The notes below the pieces were generated by a model, which was given only the letters and a program-made list of their open reading frames with translations, did no database searches and was not told the DNA's origin. Below are positions 47,925 to 57,305 of a stretch of 64,000 bases of DNA, piece by piece. Made by a program: the position numbers and the translations under genes. The DNA is from Gammaproteobacteria bacterium (GTDB lineage Bacteria; Pseudomonadota; Gammaproteobacteria; Steroidobacterales; Rariloculaceae), in assembly GCA_022826245.1 (NCBI GenBank), contig JAJDVG010000029.1:1-64000 (forward strand). The letters are read 5' to 3'. Position 1 is the stretch's first letter. The number at the start of each line of letters is the position of its first letter.

Positions 47925-50159
47925 TCAGCCCGCGATCGGCTCGAGCCTCGGGAACTTCACGACCGTGCCCGGCACCACGAGATCGAGATCGAGATCGGGG
48001 TTGTACTGGCGCAGCAACCACACGGGCACGCGGTACCGGTTCTGGGCCAGCAGCCACAAGGACTCGCCGGACCGGATGACGTGATCCTCGACGTTGGCGA
48101 TGCGCCAGGCGGCGAAGAACGACTCCTGCAGCGCCTGCTGCCAGGCGACCCTGCGTTGCTCGAAGACATCCGGATCGACCGTGGAGAAATCGAGCGCGAT
48201 GCGATTTCCGAGCATCACGGCCTGTCCGAACCTCAACCCGTTGATGTCGCGCAGGCGCTGGGTCCTGATCTCGAGCCAGTCCGCGTAGTGACCGAGCGTT
48301 TCGCGCGCCTGCACTTCGATCGTGCCGTCGGCGCCGACGGCGTAGTCGCTCGGGTCCGCCGCGAGCGTGGCCTGCAGGCTGTCGAGCGCGTTGCTCGCGG
48401 CCTCTTCGTCCGCATCCGAGTCAAGCGCGGCGAGGATCGGCGGACCGACGAACTCCGGCGACTCCAAATCGGCAGGCGCAACGGCCGCCGCGACCTCGAT
48501 TTCGGCCGCTGCGACAACCGCCACGGCATCAGCCTGCGCTGCCTCGTCGGCCTGCGCTTGCCCGCCCCCGTCCTCCGCCGCCGCGACGACAGCGAGCGCC
48601 GGCGGCTCGGCCGCCGAATCGGCAGTCGGAATCCTGAGCGTCTGGCCGGGAAAGATCAGATTGCTGTTGCTGACGCCGTTGAGCCGCGACAACGCCGTTG
48701 CGTCGACGCCGAAGGTTCTCGCGATGCGATCGATGCTGTCCCCGCGGCGCACGATGTACTCGCCGCCGGCCGCTTGCGGTGCGCTCGCCGCAGCCGCCCC
48801 GGGCGGCGGTAAACTTGCCGCCAGCACGGGCGCCTGCGACGCCGTGGCGTCGGTCGGCAGCGTGAGGAGTTGCCCGGCACGGATGAAATTGCGGTTGTTC
48901 AGGCCGTTCATCCTGACGAGCGCGGCGAGACTCACGCGGTACTGCGCGGCGATGCCCGAGAGCGTCTCGCCCCTTGACACCCGGTGGTACTCGTCGGGCC
49001 GCTGGGCCGCGTAGCGCGCTTCGGGCGGCAGGCTCGCGAGCAGCGTGCGCGGGTCCGCGTCCGGCGTTCTCGGCAGACGCAGTTCGAAACCGCGCGGAAC
49101 GTACTTGTCGCCTTCCCATACGGTGTCCGCAAGCGCCGGATTCAAGCGCCTGAGATCGGCGAGGCCCATGTTCAGCGCCCGGCTCAGGTCGCGCGCTTCC
49201 ACATAGTCGGGCAAGCTCGCGAGCACGAGGTCGGCCGGGGGATCGAATTCGATCGGCCCGAAGTAGCGCTCGGCATTGGTGTCGACTTCGAGCGCCGCGA
49301 GAAAGGCGGTATAGAAGTTCCGTGAAGCGAAGCCGAAGCTGCGGCCGTTGTATTCGCGCACGATCGCGTCGATATCGCGCGTGCCTACCTGTCTGACGGC
49401 GCGCCGCATCCCGCCGAGCCCGTGGTTGTACGCGGTCAACGCGAGCGGCCAGGTCTGAATGACGGCGTAATTGTCCTCGAGCAGCCGGGCCGCGGCATGG
49501 GTCGACAGGAACGGATCCCGGCGCTCGTCGACGATGTGATCGATGCGCATGTAGCGGCGTCCGGTGGAGCGCGTGAACTGCCACATGCCGGCGGCGCCGG
49601 CGTGCGAATAGGCGGTCGGATCGAACGACGACTCCACGTGCGGCAGCACGGCCAGCTCGCGCGGAAGCCCCCGGTCGTCGAGGACCGTTTCGATGTAAGA
49701 CCGCCAACGTCCGGAGCGGACGAGACCCGCGCGGAAGCGGTTCGCCTGGCCGAGCTGGAAACGCAGCCGCCCGGCCGCCGCCCTGAGTTCGGCGTCGCTC
49801 ACGTCGGCAGGCCACAGCGCCAGAACGCGGGCTTCTTCCGTACTCAGGTCCGTGCGCTTGCCGCGCCCGAGCGAGGTCAGGATCCCGCGATAGTGGTCGG
49901 TCCGGTTGCGGACGATCCTGCGCCGTTGCGCGGAACTCGAGGAGACATCGACGGATTCGTAGACGACGGCCAGATTTTCGGAATCGTGGATGAAGCCCGC
50001 GTCGGTACCGACCTCGGTGTAGACCCGGGTCCAGAACTCGACTGCCGGCACGAGCCCGGCGGGTTTGGGGAAATTGCCGCTTGCATCCTGCGCCGATGCG
50101 ATGCCGACGCAAACCGATCCCGCCATCAGCGCCATCGCGAGGATGGCCACTCTCGTCAT
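47925..50159 (-). CDS. mltD: Membrane-bound lytic murein transglycosylase D-like protein with LysM domains
   Basis: 744 aa with a Sec signal (VAILAMALMAGSVCVGIASA). The SLT catalytic domain is at about 150-310; the catalytic Glu is likely Glu176 in LPHVESSFDP, with GAAGMWQF and LTAYNHG motifs. LysM repeats lie at about 395-445 and 470-515, with weaker ones near 630-675 and at the C terminus (about 700-742). An Ala-rich linker (about 530-590) separates them. It cleaves peptidoglycan glycan strands with 1,6-anhydro product formation. GGAGGGGAG upstream places the best start at 50159; the ATG at 50165 is too close to that site. Confidence 0.88.
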   Translation of the reverse strand: MTRVAILAMALMAGSVCVGIASAQDASGNFPKPAGLVPAVEFWTRVYTEVGTDAGFIHDSENLAVVYESVDVSSSSAQRRRIVRNRTDHYRGILTSLGRGKRTDLSTEEARVLALWPADVSDAELRAAAGRLRFQLGQANRFRAGLVRSGRWRSYIETVLDDRGLPRELAVLPHVESSFDPTAYSHAGAAGMWQFTRSTGRRYMRIDHIVDERRDPFLSTHAAARLLEDNYAVIQTWPLALTAYNHGLGGMRRAVRQVGTRDIDAIVREYNGRSFGFASRNFYTAFLAALEVDTNAERYFGPIEFDPPADLVLASLPDYVEARDLSRALNMGLADLRRLNPALADTVWEGDKYVPRGFELRLPRTPDADPRTLLASLPPEARYAAQRPDEYHRVSRGETLSGIAAQYRVSLAALVRMNGLNNRNFIRAGQLLTLPTDATASQAPVLAASLPPPGAAAASAPQAAGGEYIVRRGDSIDRIARTFGVDATALSRLNGVSNSNLIFPGQTLRIPTADSAAEPPALAVVAAAEDGGGQAQADEAAQADAVAVVAAAEIEVAAAVAPADLESPEFVGPPILAALDSDADEEAASNALDSLQATLAADPSDYAVGADGTIEVQARETLGHYADWLEIRTQRLRDINGLRFGQAVMLGNRIALDFSTVDPDVFEQRRVAWQQALQESFFAAWRIANVEDHVIRSGESLWLLAQNRYRVPVWLLRQYNPDLDLDLVVPGTVVKFPRLEPIAG

Positions 50160-50328
50160 CCGCATCTCCCCTCCCACCACAGGCGTGCGCTTAACAGCGA
50201 AGCGCGACGCCGAGCGTATAACGATTTCAGTCGCTTGGCCACCGTTCGCAGCCGAAAAATGCCCAAAAAGTCATGTTCCTGCGAAGAGTTGCTCGAAATC
50301 GCAGCGCGATTTGGCGGTCATGCGGCGA

Positions 50329-50847
50329 TCATGCCGACGCAGGTTCCCGCGTCAGCTCGCGGATGATCGCGGCATGCTCGCCGTACTCGGCGATCAGCGT
50401 TTCGGCCGGCGGCATTTCAAAGTCGTCGAACTCGAAGCCCGGCGCCACGGTGCAGCCGCCGAACGCCCAGCGCGCGTCAGTCACGAGTCGCGCGGCCTGC
50501 CAGTTTCCGGCGGCGACGAGCGCCGTCGGCTCGCCGCGTTCGAGGTCGGTCGTGAGCAATTGCATGGTATGGCGGCGGGCGTCGTCGATGACGTGCAGTT
50601 CCAGCGGCCCGCCGGCATACAGGTGCCATATCTCGTCGGTCCACCGGACGCGGTGAAACGCGGAGAAGTCGCCCTTCCCGAGCAGAAAGTAGATCAGCGT
50701 TCCGCCGCAGCGCCGCGCCGTTCGCCCGGCCGGCATGGCGGGATGTTCGACCTCGAGCGACGAACGCCAGACTTCGCGGAACCAGCCGCCTTCCGGGTGC
50801 GGCGTCATGCCGAATCGTTCGGCGATGCGCCTTGCCTCTTCATCCAT
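50329..50847 (-). CDS. Cupin-fold protein, DUF985 family
   Basis: 172 aa. Signatures of the family are HPEGGWFREVWRS near 17-29, TLIYFLLGKGDFSAFHRV near 50-67, EIWHLYAGGPLELHVID, and GCTVAPGFEFDDFE near the end. DUF985 cupins have a jelly-roll fold with unknown enzymatic function. It is a stand-alone gene; flanking gaps (50160-50328 and 50848-50999) show no clear signals. Confidence 0.88.
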   Translation of the reverse strand: MDEEARRIAERFGMTPHPEGGWFREVWRSSLEVEHPAMPAGRTARRCGGTLIYFLLGKGDFSAFHRVRWTDEIWHLYAGGPLELHVIDDARRHTMQLLTTDLERGEPTALVAAGNWQAARLVTDARWAFGGCTVAPGFEFDDFEMPPAETLIAEYGEHAAIIRELTREPASA

Positions 50848-50999
50848 GCGGAATCGTCACTCGTGTTGATCCATACGCGACGGTCAGCGATGCAGGGTCG
50901 ACATCCGGGATCGCCTCGATCGGCGGCGGTCGGCTCCGGTTCGACGGCGCCTAAAGTATCATGACGCCGCTAACGGCCGATATGGCCGGGGAGAAGCCC

Positions 51000-51821
51000 A
51001 TGTCCGAGCCTGGACCCTGGACGCGGCGCCGGATGGTTACGGCCGCATTGGCCGCCGGGTCCGTCAACGTCATGCCGTTGGCCCGCCTTGCCGCGCAAAC
51101 CGGTTCCGTCGATGACCGGGTCGAATTCCGGCGGCTCGTCGCCGCGAACCGCATTCTCGCGAACGAGGGCGTGGTCGACGCCTTCGGCCACGCGAGCGTG
51201 CGCGACCCGCGCGATCCGGCGCGCTACGTCATGTCGCGATCGCGCAGTCCGGAACTCGTCGAATTCGACGATCTCATGCTGTTCGAAACCGACGGCACGC
51301 CGGCTGACGGCGACACCCGTCGTCCGTACGGCGAGCGCATGATTCACGGCGCAATCTACGAGGTCCGCGAGGACGTCAATGCCGTCGTCCACAACCACGC
51401 CTACGACCTGCTGCCATTCGCGATCACCGGCGTGCCGCTCGTCCCCGTCGTGCACACGGCATCGGTGATCGGCCCGGAGATACCGGTCTGGGATATCGGC
51501 GAGCGCTTCGGGGCCACCGACATGCTCGTGCGCTCGATGGAACAGGGCCGCGACCTTGCGGCGACGCTCGGCGCCAACACCTGCCTGCTCATGCGCGGCC
51601 ACGGCGCCGTCGTCACGGGCGCCACGATCCGGGAAGCCGTCGTCGCGAGCGTCTACCTGCAGATCAACGCGGACGTGCAGCTCAGGGCGCTGTCGATCGG
51701 CGAGCCGCGGGGGCTCAGCGCCGAAGAGATCGAACTCTCGCGCGCCACGCAGTTCTCGCCGCTCGGCATCGATCGCGCCTGGGAGTATTTCTGCGCACGG
51801 GCCGGCGTCGATCCGGAGTGA
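51000..51821 (+). CDS. Exported class II aldolase/adducin-family protein
   Basis: 273 aa. A Tat-like signal (WTRRRMVTAALAAGSVNVMP) begins at residue 7. The class II aldolase fold follows: Glu113 in YGERMIH, zinc ligands His131 and His133 in VVHNHA, and His201 in MRGHG, as in L-fuculose-1-phosphate aldolase. All ligands are retained, so it is likely an active zinc enzyme outside the cytoplasm, unusual for the family. I chose the ATG at 51000 because GGGGAG at 50988-50993 lies 6 nt upstream. Substrate unknown. Confidence 0.85.
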   Translation: MSEPGPWTRRRMVTAALAAGSVNVMPLARLAAQTGSVDDRVEFRRLVAANRILANEGVVDAFGHASVRDPRDPARYVMSRSRSPELVEFDDLMLFETDGTPADGDTRRPYGERMIHGAIYEVREDVNAVVHNHAYDLLPFAITGVPLVPVVHTASVIGPEIPVWDIGERFGATDMLVRSMEQGRDLAATLGANTCLLMRGHGAVVTGATIREAVVASVYLQINADVQLRALSIGEPRGLSAEEIELSRATQFSPLGIDRAWEYFCARAGVDPE

Positions 51822-51960
51822 CGCCCGCGCGCAAGGCCATCTGCATCAGCGTTCGTACAGGACTCGGCTCCGCTCGTTCGGTCCGGGCCGCCCGCCTCGA
51901 ACGGCTTCCGGTATCGGTTACACTACGGCGTTGCAATCGCAACAACTCGGGGGACAACCG

Positions 51961-52596
51961 ATGAGAGTCATTCAATCGATCATGTGCGCGCTCGCCCTGA
52001 CGCTGCTCGGTCTCGGCGTCGCCGCCGCGCAGGACTCGACCATGAGCTTCTTCATTACGAGCGAAGGCCCGGGCGACGGCGCCAATCTCGGCGGACTCGA
52101 CGGCGCCGACGCCCACTGCACGAACCTTGCCGAAGCCGCCGGCGTCTCGGGCAAGACCTGGCGCGCCTATCTGAGCACCAATGCCGAGGGCGGCGGCGTC
52201 AATGCGCGCGACCGCATCGGCGACGGACCCTGGTACAACGCCAACGGCGTCATGGTCGCCGAGAACGTCGACGACCTGCACAGCGACAACAACCAACTCA
52301 GCAAGGCAAATTCGATCAGCGAGTCGGGCGCGGTGATCAACGGTCGCGGCGATTCGCCGAACATGCACGACATCATCACCGGCACGAACAGCGACGGAAC
52401 CGCCGCGGACGCGACCTGCGGCAACTGGATGAGCAACGCCGGCGACGGCAGCGCGGTGGTCGGTCACCACGATCGCGAAGGCGGCGGACCGGATCCCACA
52501 TCGTGGAACGCTTCGCATCCCTCGCGCGGTTGCGGTCAGGCCGACCTGCAGGGCACCGGCGGCAACGGCCTGTTCTACTGCTTCGCTATCGACTAA
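51961..52596 (+). CDS. Secreted lectin-like protein (possible DUF1554-type)
   Basis: 211 aa, Sec signal peptide ending near AAAQD (residue 24). The repeat-like text GANLGGLDGADAHC, the WRAYLST stretch and two Cys pairs (CGNWMSN, CGQAD) resemble secreted C-type-lectin-like/DUF1554 proteins, in which NLGGLxGADxxC is a recurring motif. Charged and glycine-rich, no membrane anchor. GGGGGA lies just upstream of the ATG. Function unknown; a carbohydrate- or matrix-binding role is a guess. Confidence 0.7.
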   Translation: MRVIQSIMCALALTLLGLGVAAAQDSTMSFFITSEGPGDGANLGGLDGADAHCTNLAEAAGVSGKTWRAYLSTNAEGGGVNARDRIGDGPWYNANGVMVAENVDDLHSDNNQLSKANSISESGAVINGRGDSPNMHDIITGTNSDGTAADATCGNWMSNAGDGSAVVGHHDREGGGPDPTSWNASHPSRGCGQADLQGTGGNGLFYCFAID

Positions 52597-52689
52597 AACC
52601 CAATCGGGACGAACACGCTCCAAGCGACGTGTCGTCGCGCCGCTGACCGATCGCGCCGCCGGCAACAGCCTCGAGTCATCGAGGCGCGC

Positions 52690-54072
52690 CTAGATCGCAC
52701 GAACCGCAATTCGGTGGCAAGCGTTGTTCAGGTAGCCGCGCGGATTCCAGCCGGGCACGATCATGGGCTGGGAGCGGCCGTGGGCGTCGACCGCGCGCGC
52801 CCATATTTCATAGTAGCCTCGAACGGGAAAGTGCACCCGCGTCGACCAGCGTTGCCAGGCCAGGCGGTTCACCGGCAGTTCCAGATGCGTGCGCTGCCAT
52901 GTCGCACCGAAGTCGATGGACGTGCGCACCTCCGCCACCTCGACATCGCCGGCCCAGGCCTGCCCCCGGACATCCAGGGGGACTCCCCACCGGCATGGCA
53001 ATTCGACGACACGGCTGGTGTTCATGCAGGCGAATCCACCCAGGGAGACCTGCTCTCCGATCGGGTGTTCGAATCCTGACATCGGCGACGTCACCAGCGA
53101 TTTCACGGGCATGGAGTGGATGATGCACATCTGCTCGTCCGGAACATCCTCGCCGGGCGCGACCGGTTCGCAGGGCACCCGATAGGACTGACCAAGCATT
53201 TTCTCGCCGTCGTGAACGCGGTCGCGAATCAGTATGCGCCTGACCCACTTGCCGGAGGCGGAGCCCGGCCAACCGCCGAACATGAGGCGCAGAGGGTATC
53301 CGTGCAGTTCCGGAAGCGGCTGACGGTTGATCTCCCAGGCCAACAGCGACTCATCCTCCAGCGCCTTGTGCATCGGCACGCCCCGGGAGATGGGTAGCGC
53401 CTCCGCGTTCGTGAGATGGCGGTCGGCGCCCTCGAAGGCGACGTAGACCGCGTTTTCGGCGATCCCGCAGCGCTCAAGCACGTCGCGGACGCGCACGCCC
53501 GTCCACCTGGGGCAGCCGACTGCCCCCGTGGTCCATTGCACGCCCGCGGCGGGAGGAAAGAAATCGCTGCGCCCATTGCCGGCGCACTCCAGTTGCAACT
53601 GGTAGGTATGCGTTTGAAATTCGGACTGCAAATCCCGCAGCGAGAACGTGCGCGGCGATTCGCAGGCCTCTCCGGCGATTTCCACGGTCCAGTCTCCCGC
53701 GTCGAACGGGACATCCGCAGGCGGTACACCGTTATTGCGAACGAACAGGCGATCGACCGGAGTGATCGCATCGTCAAGCAGGTGCGCCGGACACTCCGCG
53801 CTGGTCGGATGATCGTTCAACACGATCAATCCGGACTTGCCCTGCAGCTCGAACGGTTGCGCGGAACCGGCCAGCGGCACGGGAATGAGACCCGCCGGCA
53901 TGTAGCGCGCCATCGGAACGCCAGCGCGCAGAAAACCTTCCATGGCCGCAAGACCGGCCCCCTTGAGAAACCCCCGCCGATCAGTGCCGGCGGGTTTTCG
54001 TCCCCACAGTTCGTGGTCGGCTCGCTCGGGATCGGCGTATAACTCGCAGAGTCCGCGTTCGGGTTTGGTCAT
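52690..54072 (-). CDS. Tat-exported sulfite-oxidase-family molybdopterin enzyme
   Basis: 460 aa. A Tat signal (RRGFLKGAGLAAM) sits at about 32-44 after an unusually long N-region. The sulfite oxidase domain has the molybdenum ligand Cys163 in LECAGNGR and a RWTGVRVRDVL stretch; the C-terminal Mo-co dimerisation domain (about 350-455) is complete. It lacks a fused heme domain, so it resembles SorA-type or YedY-like catalytic subunits. No SorB cytochrome is adjacent. I chose the ATG at 54072; a GTG at 54105 would extend it. Oxidises sulfite or a related substrate; not certain. Confidence 0.85.
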   Translation of the reverse strand: MTKPERGLCELYADPERADHELWGRKPAGTDRRGFLKGAGLAAMEGFLRAGVPMARYMPAGLIPVPLAGSAQPFELQGKSGLIVLNDHPTSAECPAHLLDDAITPVDRLFVRNNGVPPADVPFDAGDWTVEIAGEACESPRTFSLRDLQSEFQTHTYQLQLECAGNGRSDFFPPAAGVQWTTGAVGCPRWTGVRVRDVLERCGIAENAVYVAFEGADRHLTNAEALPISRGVPMHKALEDESLLAWEINRQPLPELHGYPLRLMFGGWPGSASGKWVRRILIRDRVHDGEKMLGQSYRVPCEPVAPGEDVPDEQMCIIHSMPVKSLVTSPMSGFEHPIGEQVSLGGFACMNTSRVVELPCRWGVPLDVRGQAWAGDVEVAEVRTSIDFGATWQRTHLELPVNRLAWQRWSTRVHFPVRGYYEIWARAVDAHGRSQPMIVPGWNPRGYLNNACHRIAVRAI

Positions 54073-54384
54073 CGCTTTGCCAGGCACTTCCATCGCGCCG
54101 GTCAATCGTCAGAGTTATTCGGACAGACCGTATCTGAATGCAAGAGCGTATCCGGCTCATCGGATTGCCTTCAAGCCTCCGTGTGCCGACGATGCGGCCA
54201 TCGGCGCCCGACACCGCCGTCCGCCTGGGCCGGGAGCTTTCGCCGTTCATCCACTGGACAGGAACGTGGTGGGTGATGCGGTCGGGCAGCGCGCCGGTAC
54301 ATAATTGAGTTGCCCTTAACGATTATCAGTGGGTATGTGGTCTAATTCTTCAGGTAGCTGCGCAGACAACGGGTAACGCTGACA
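54073..54384. other. Intergenic region upstream of the aromatic-catabolism operon
   Basis: 312 bp between divergent genes. TTGCCC at 54310-54315, an 18-bp spacer and TATGTG at 54334-54339 form a weak candidate promoter for hmgA; the ATAATTGAG just before is AT-rich. Otherwise I see no gene, repeat or RNA in it. Confidence 0.3.
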
Positions 54385-55740
54385 ATGGCATCCATCAGTC
54401 CAGGCAGCCCACATTCTCTTCCGGATTTCCCGGACGACTACGCATACCAGCACGGCTTCGGCAACGAGTGCGAGAGCGAGGCGCTGCCGGGAGCGTTGCC
54501 GGTCGGCCGGCGGTCCCCGCAGCATCCGGCCTATGGGCTCTACGCGGAGCAGCTCAGCGGCGCGGCGTTCACGGCGCCGCGCGCCAGCAACCGGCGCAAC
54601 TGGTTCTACCGGATCCGCCCCTCGGTGCGGCACGGCAGCTTCGAGCCCAGGCCCGAGAGCCTCTTGCGTACCGGTCCGATTCAAGATGCCGAAGTTCCGG
54701 CGGCGCAGCTTCGCTGGAACCCCTTCCGGATTCCCGGCACGCCGGCGGACTGGGTCGACGGTCTCGTGACGCTCGGCGCCAACGGCGACGCGCGGCTGCA
54801 CATGGGCGTCGGGATACACCTTTACCTCGCCAACGAGTCGATGACCGACCGATTCTTCTTCAACGCGGACGGCGAACTGCTCATCGTGCCGCAGCAGGGC
54901 CGGCTCAGGCTGCATACCGAATGCGGCGTGCTGCAGGCGGCTCCGGGCGAGATCGCCGTCGTGCCGCGCGGCATGGTGTTCCGCATCGTGCTGCTCGACG
55001 GGCCATCGCGCGGTTATGTCTGCGAGAACTACGGCCAGCCGTTCACTCTGCCGGAGCGCGGGCTCGTGGGCTCGGACGGTTTCGCGAACGAGCGCGACTT
55101 CATGGCGCCGGTCGCAGCCTTCGAGGATCGCGAGGGCGACTTCGAACTCGCGACGAAGTACTGCGGCAGGCTGCACGCCTGCCGCATCGATCACTCGCCG
55201 CTCGATGTCGTCGCCTGGTGGGGCAATAACGTCCCCTACAAGTACGATCTCGCGCGCTTCGCCGTCATCAACACCGTCAGCATCGATCATCCGGATCCTT
55301 CGATCTTCACGGTGTTGAGTTCGGAATCGCATACGCGGGGCGTCGCCAACGCCGACTTCGTGATCTTCCCGCCGCGCTGGCAGGTCGCGAACGACACGTT
55401 CCGGCCGCCGCCGTATCATCGCAACGTCATGAGCGAGTTCATGGGGCTGATTCACGGCCAGTACGAATCCAGACCCGAAGGCTTCCTGCCGGGCGGCGCG
55501 ACGCTGCACAACTGCATGCTGCCGCACGGGCCCGCTACGGAGGTCCACGACAAGGCGTCGCAGGCGAAACTCGAGCCGACGTATCTCGACGGCACGCTCG
55601 CGTTCATGTTCGAGTCGCGCTACGTCATTCAGCCGACCCGGCACGCGCTCGAGGCGCCGGAACTGCAGGCGGACTACGCTGACTGCTGGGCGGGCCTGCC
55701 GAAGCATTTCACGGGCAAACCGGGGAGCGGGCCGCGATGA
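54385..55740 (+). CDS. hmgA: Homogentisate 1,2-dioxygenase
   Basis: Opens the ring of homogentisate to maleylacetoacetate in phenylalanine/tyrosine catabolism. The 451-aa protein matches the family along its length. Iron ligands by comparison with the human enzyme are His345 (PYHRNVMSEF), Glu351 and His381 (LPHGPAT); YQHGFGNECESEA marks the N terminus. It begins an operon and its stop overlaps the TRAP binding-protein gene by 4 bp. Fumarylacetoacetase and maleylacetoacetate isomerase are not in the window. Confidence 0.95.
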   Translation: MASISPGSPHSLPDFPDDYAYQHGFGNECESEALPGALPVGRRSPQHPAYGLYAEQLSGAAFTAPRASNRRNWFYRIRPSVRHGSFEPRPESLLRTGPIQDAEVPAAQLRWNPFRIPGTPADWVDGLVTLGANGDARLHMGVGIHLYLANESMTDRFFFNADGELLIVPQQGRLRLHTECGVLQAAPGEIAVVPRGMVFRIVLLDGPSRGYVCENYGQPFTLPERGLVGSDGFANERDFMAPVAAFEDREGDFELATKYCGRLHACRIDHSPLDVVAWWGNNVPYKYDLARFAVINTVSIDHPDPSIFTVLSSESHTRGVANADFVIFPPRWQVANDTFRPPPYHRNVMSEFMGLIHGQYESRPEGFLPGGATLHNCMLPHGPATEVHDKASQAKLEPTYLDGTLAFMFESRYVIQPTRHALEAPELQADYADCWAGLPKHFTGKPGSGPR

Positions 55741-56765
55741 TGCAGGGTTCGCTCAGACTGATCCGCATGGCGTTCGTACCGCTCGTCCTGGTTTGCGCCG
55801 CGCAGCCTGCGGCGGCCCAGGACGACACGGTGTACCGCCTCAAACTCAGCGACTACAGCCCGCCGGTTCACCACCAGCACGGCATCATCTTCGCCAACTG
55901 GGCCAACGAGCTTGCGGAACGCTCGAACGGCCGTCTCATCGTCGACCTGTACCCGTCCCAGCAGTTGGGCACGCTGAGCCAGCAGTACAATCTCGCGCGC
56001 CGCGGCGATGTCGATTTCGCCTTCGTGCTGCACGGCATACCGGCCGGACGCTTTCCGCTCACGGAGCTTGCCCATCTGCCCATGCTGTTCGAAAGCTCCG
56101 AGCAGTCCGCTCAGGTACTCATGGATCTCGTGCCGGACTACCTCGCGGCCGAACATCGAGGGGTGCGGATCCTCTACATGTTCGGTCACGCGCCAGGGTC
56201 GATCTACACGGTGACGCGGCCGGTGCGCCGCCCGGAGGACCTGCGCGGACTGCGCATTCGCCATCCCTCGTCGGTCGTCGGCGAGACCCTGCGCACCTGG
56301 GGCGCCTCGCCCGCCGGGATGCCGGTCGGCGAGATCGCAAGCAACCTCGACAAGGGCGTCATCGACGGGCTCGTCATGCCCTACGACGGCATCTTCGGAT
56401 TCCGGCTCGCACCTTTCGTCCGTTACGCGACCGAAGTTTTCAGCTATGTCGCCACGTTCGCGCTCGTCATGAACGAGCAGACCTACGCGGACCTGCCCCC
56501 CGACCTGCAACAGCTCATCGACGACACGACCGGCAAACGCGCGGCGCGCGAAGTCGGCGCGCGCTGGGACGCGATCGAGGTTCCGGGCCGTGAATACACG
56601 CTCGACAGCGGCGTCGAGATCATCTCGCTCAGCGAAACGGAGCGGGCCGTGTTCGCCGAGGCCGCGGCGCCGTTGGTCGAGCGCCGCATCGCAGCCGCCG
56701 AAGCCATGGGCCTGCCGGCGCGCGAGTACATCGCCCGCCTGCGCGAACTCGCGGCGCAGTACTGA
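55737..56765 (+). CDS. TRAP transporter solute-binding protein (DctP family)
   Basis: 342 aa with a Sec signal peptide ending near PAAAQ (residue 28). YRLKLSDYSPPVHHQHGIIF and the DLRGLRIRHPSSVVGETL region, which includes the Arg that usually binds the ligand carboxylate (RIRHP), are typical of DctP proteins. It overlaps hmgA by 4 bp, which suggests its ligand is an aromatic acid related to homogentisate, or another intermediate. That is inference. Confidence 0.9.
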   Translation: MMQGSLRLIRMAFVPLVLVCAAQPAAAQDDTVYRLKLSDYSPPVHHQHGIIFANWANELAERSNGRLIVDLYPSQQLGTLSQQYNLARRGDVDFAFVLHGIPAGRFPLTELAHLPMLFESSEQSAQVLMDLVPDYLAAEHRGVRILYMFGHAPGSIYTVTRPVRRPEDLRGLRIRHPSSVVGETLRTWGASPAGMPVGEIASNLDKGVIDGLVMPYDGIFGFRLAPFVRYATEVFSYVATFALVMNEQTYADLPPDLQQLIDDTTGKRAAREVGARWDAIEVPGREYTLDSGVEIISLSETERAVFAEAAAPLVERRIAAAEAMGLPAREYIARLRELAAQY

Positions 56766-56776
56766 TCGTCCCGCGG

Positions 56777-57304
56777 ATGAATGTCCTGACCCGGCTCCTT
56801 GCGACGCTGAGTACCATCGCCGCGGTTGCGCTGCTCGCGATGATGCTCGTGACGATCGTCGACGTCACGATGCGCAGCGTCCTCGGCGAACTCGTGCTCG
56901 GAGCGGTCGAACTCGTGCAGTTCGCGCTCGTCGCGACCGTCTATCTCGCGCTGCCGGAAACGCTGCTGCGCGGCGAGCACATCACGGTCGACGTGATCGA
57001 CCAGGCGCTGTCGCCGGCAGCGCTGCGCCGCCTGCGGCGGATCGCGGCGCTCGCGACGGCGGTATTCGTCGTCGCACTCGCCTGGCGGACGATTCCACCG
57101 GCGCTCGACACGATCGAGATCGGCGACCTGACGACCGACCTCGGTATCTCGCTATTCTGGTACTGGCTGCCGCTCATGATCGGCGCCGTGGCCGGCGCGG
57201 TCGCCGCTGTCGTTTATGCCGCGCGCGTGTTCGCGGGCCGATCGACGGACGGACCGGCGCCGCAGCCGGCCGCCGGACACGCCGCGGACCAAGGGAACGA
57301 TTGA
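56777..57304 (+). CDS. TRAP transporter small permease (DctQ family)
   Basis: 175 aa with four membrane segments (about 12-32, 48-64, 88-108, 127-150). The text MRSVLGELVLGAVELVQF in shortened form and LPETLLRGEHITVDV near 58-72 are typical of the small TRAP membrane subunit. It lies 11 bp after dctP and 1 bp before the large subunit gene. Confidence 0.87.
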   Translation: MNVLTRLLATLSTIAAVALLAMMLVTIVDVTMRSVLGELVLGAVELVQFALVATVYLALPETLLRGEHITVDVIDQALSPAALRRLRRIAALATAVFVVALAWRTIPPALDTIEIGDLTTDLGISLFWYWLPLMIGAVAGAVAAVVYAARVFAGRSTDGPAPQPAAGHAADQGND

Positions 57305-57305
57305 C

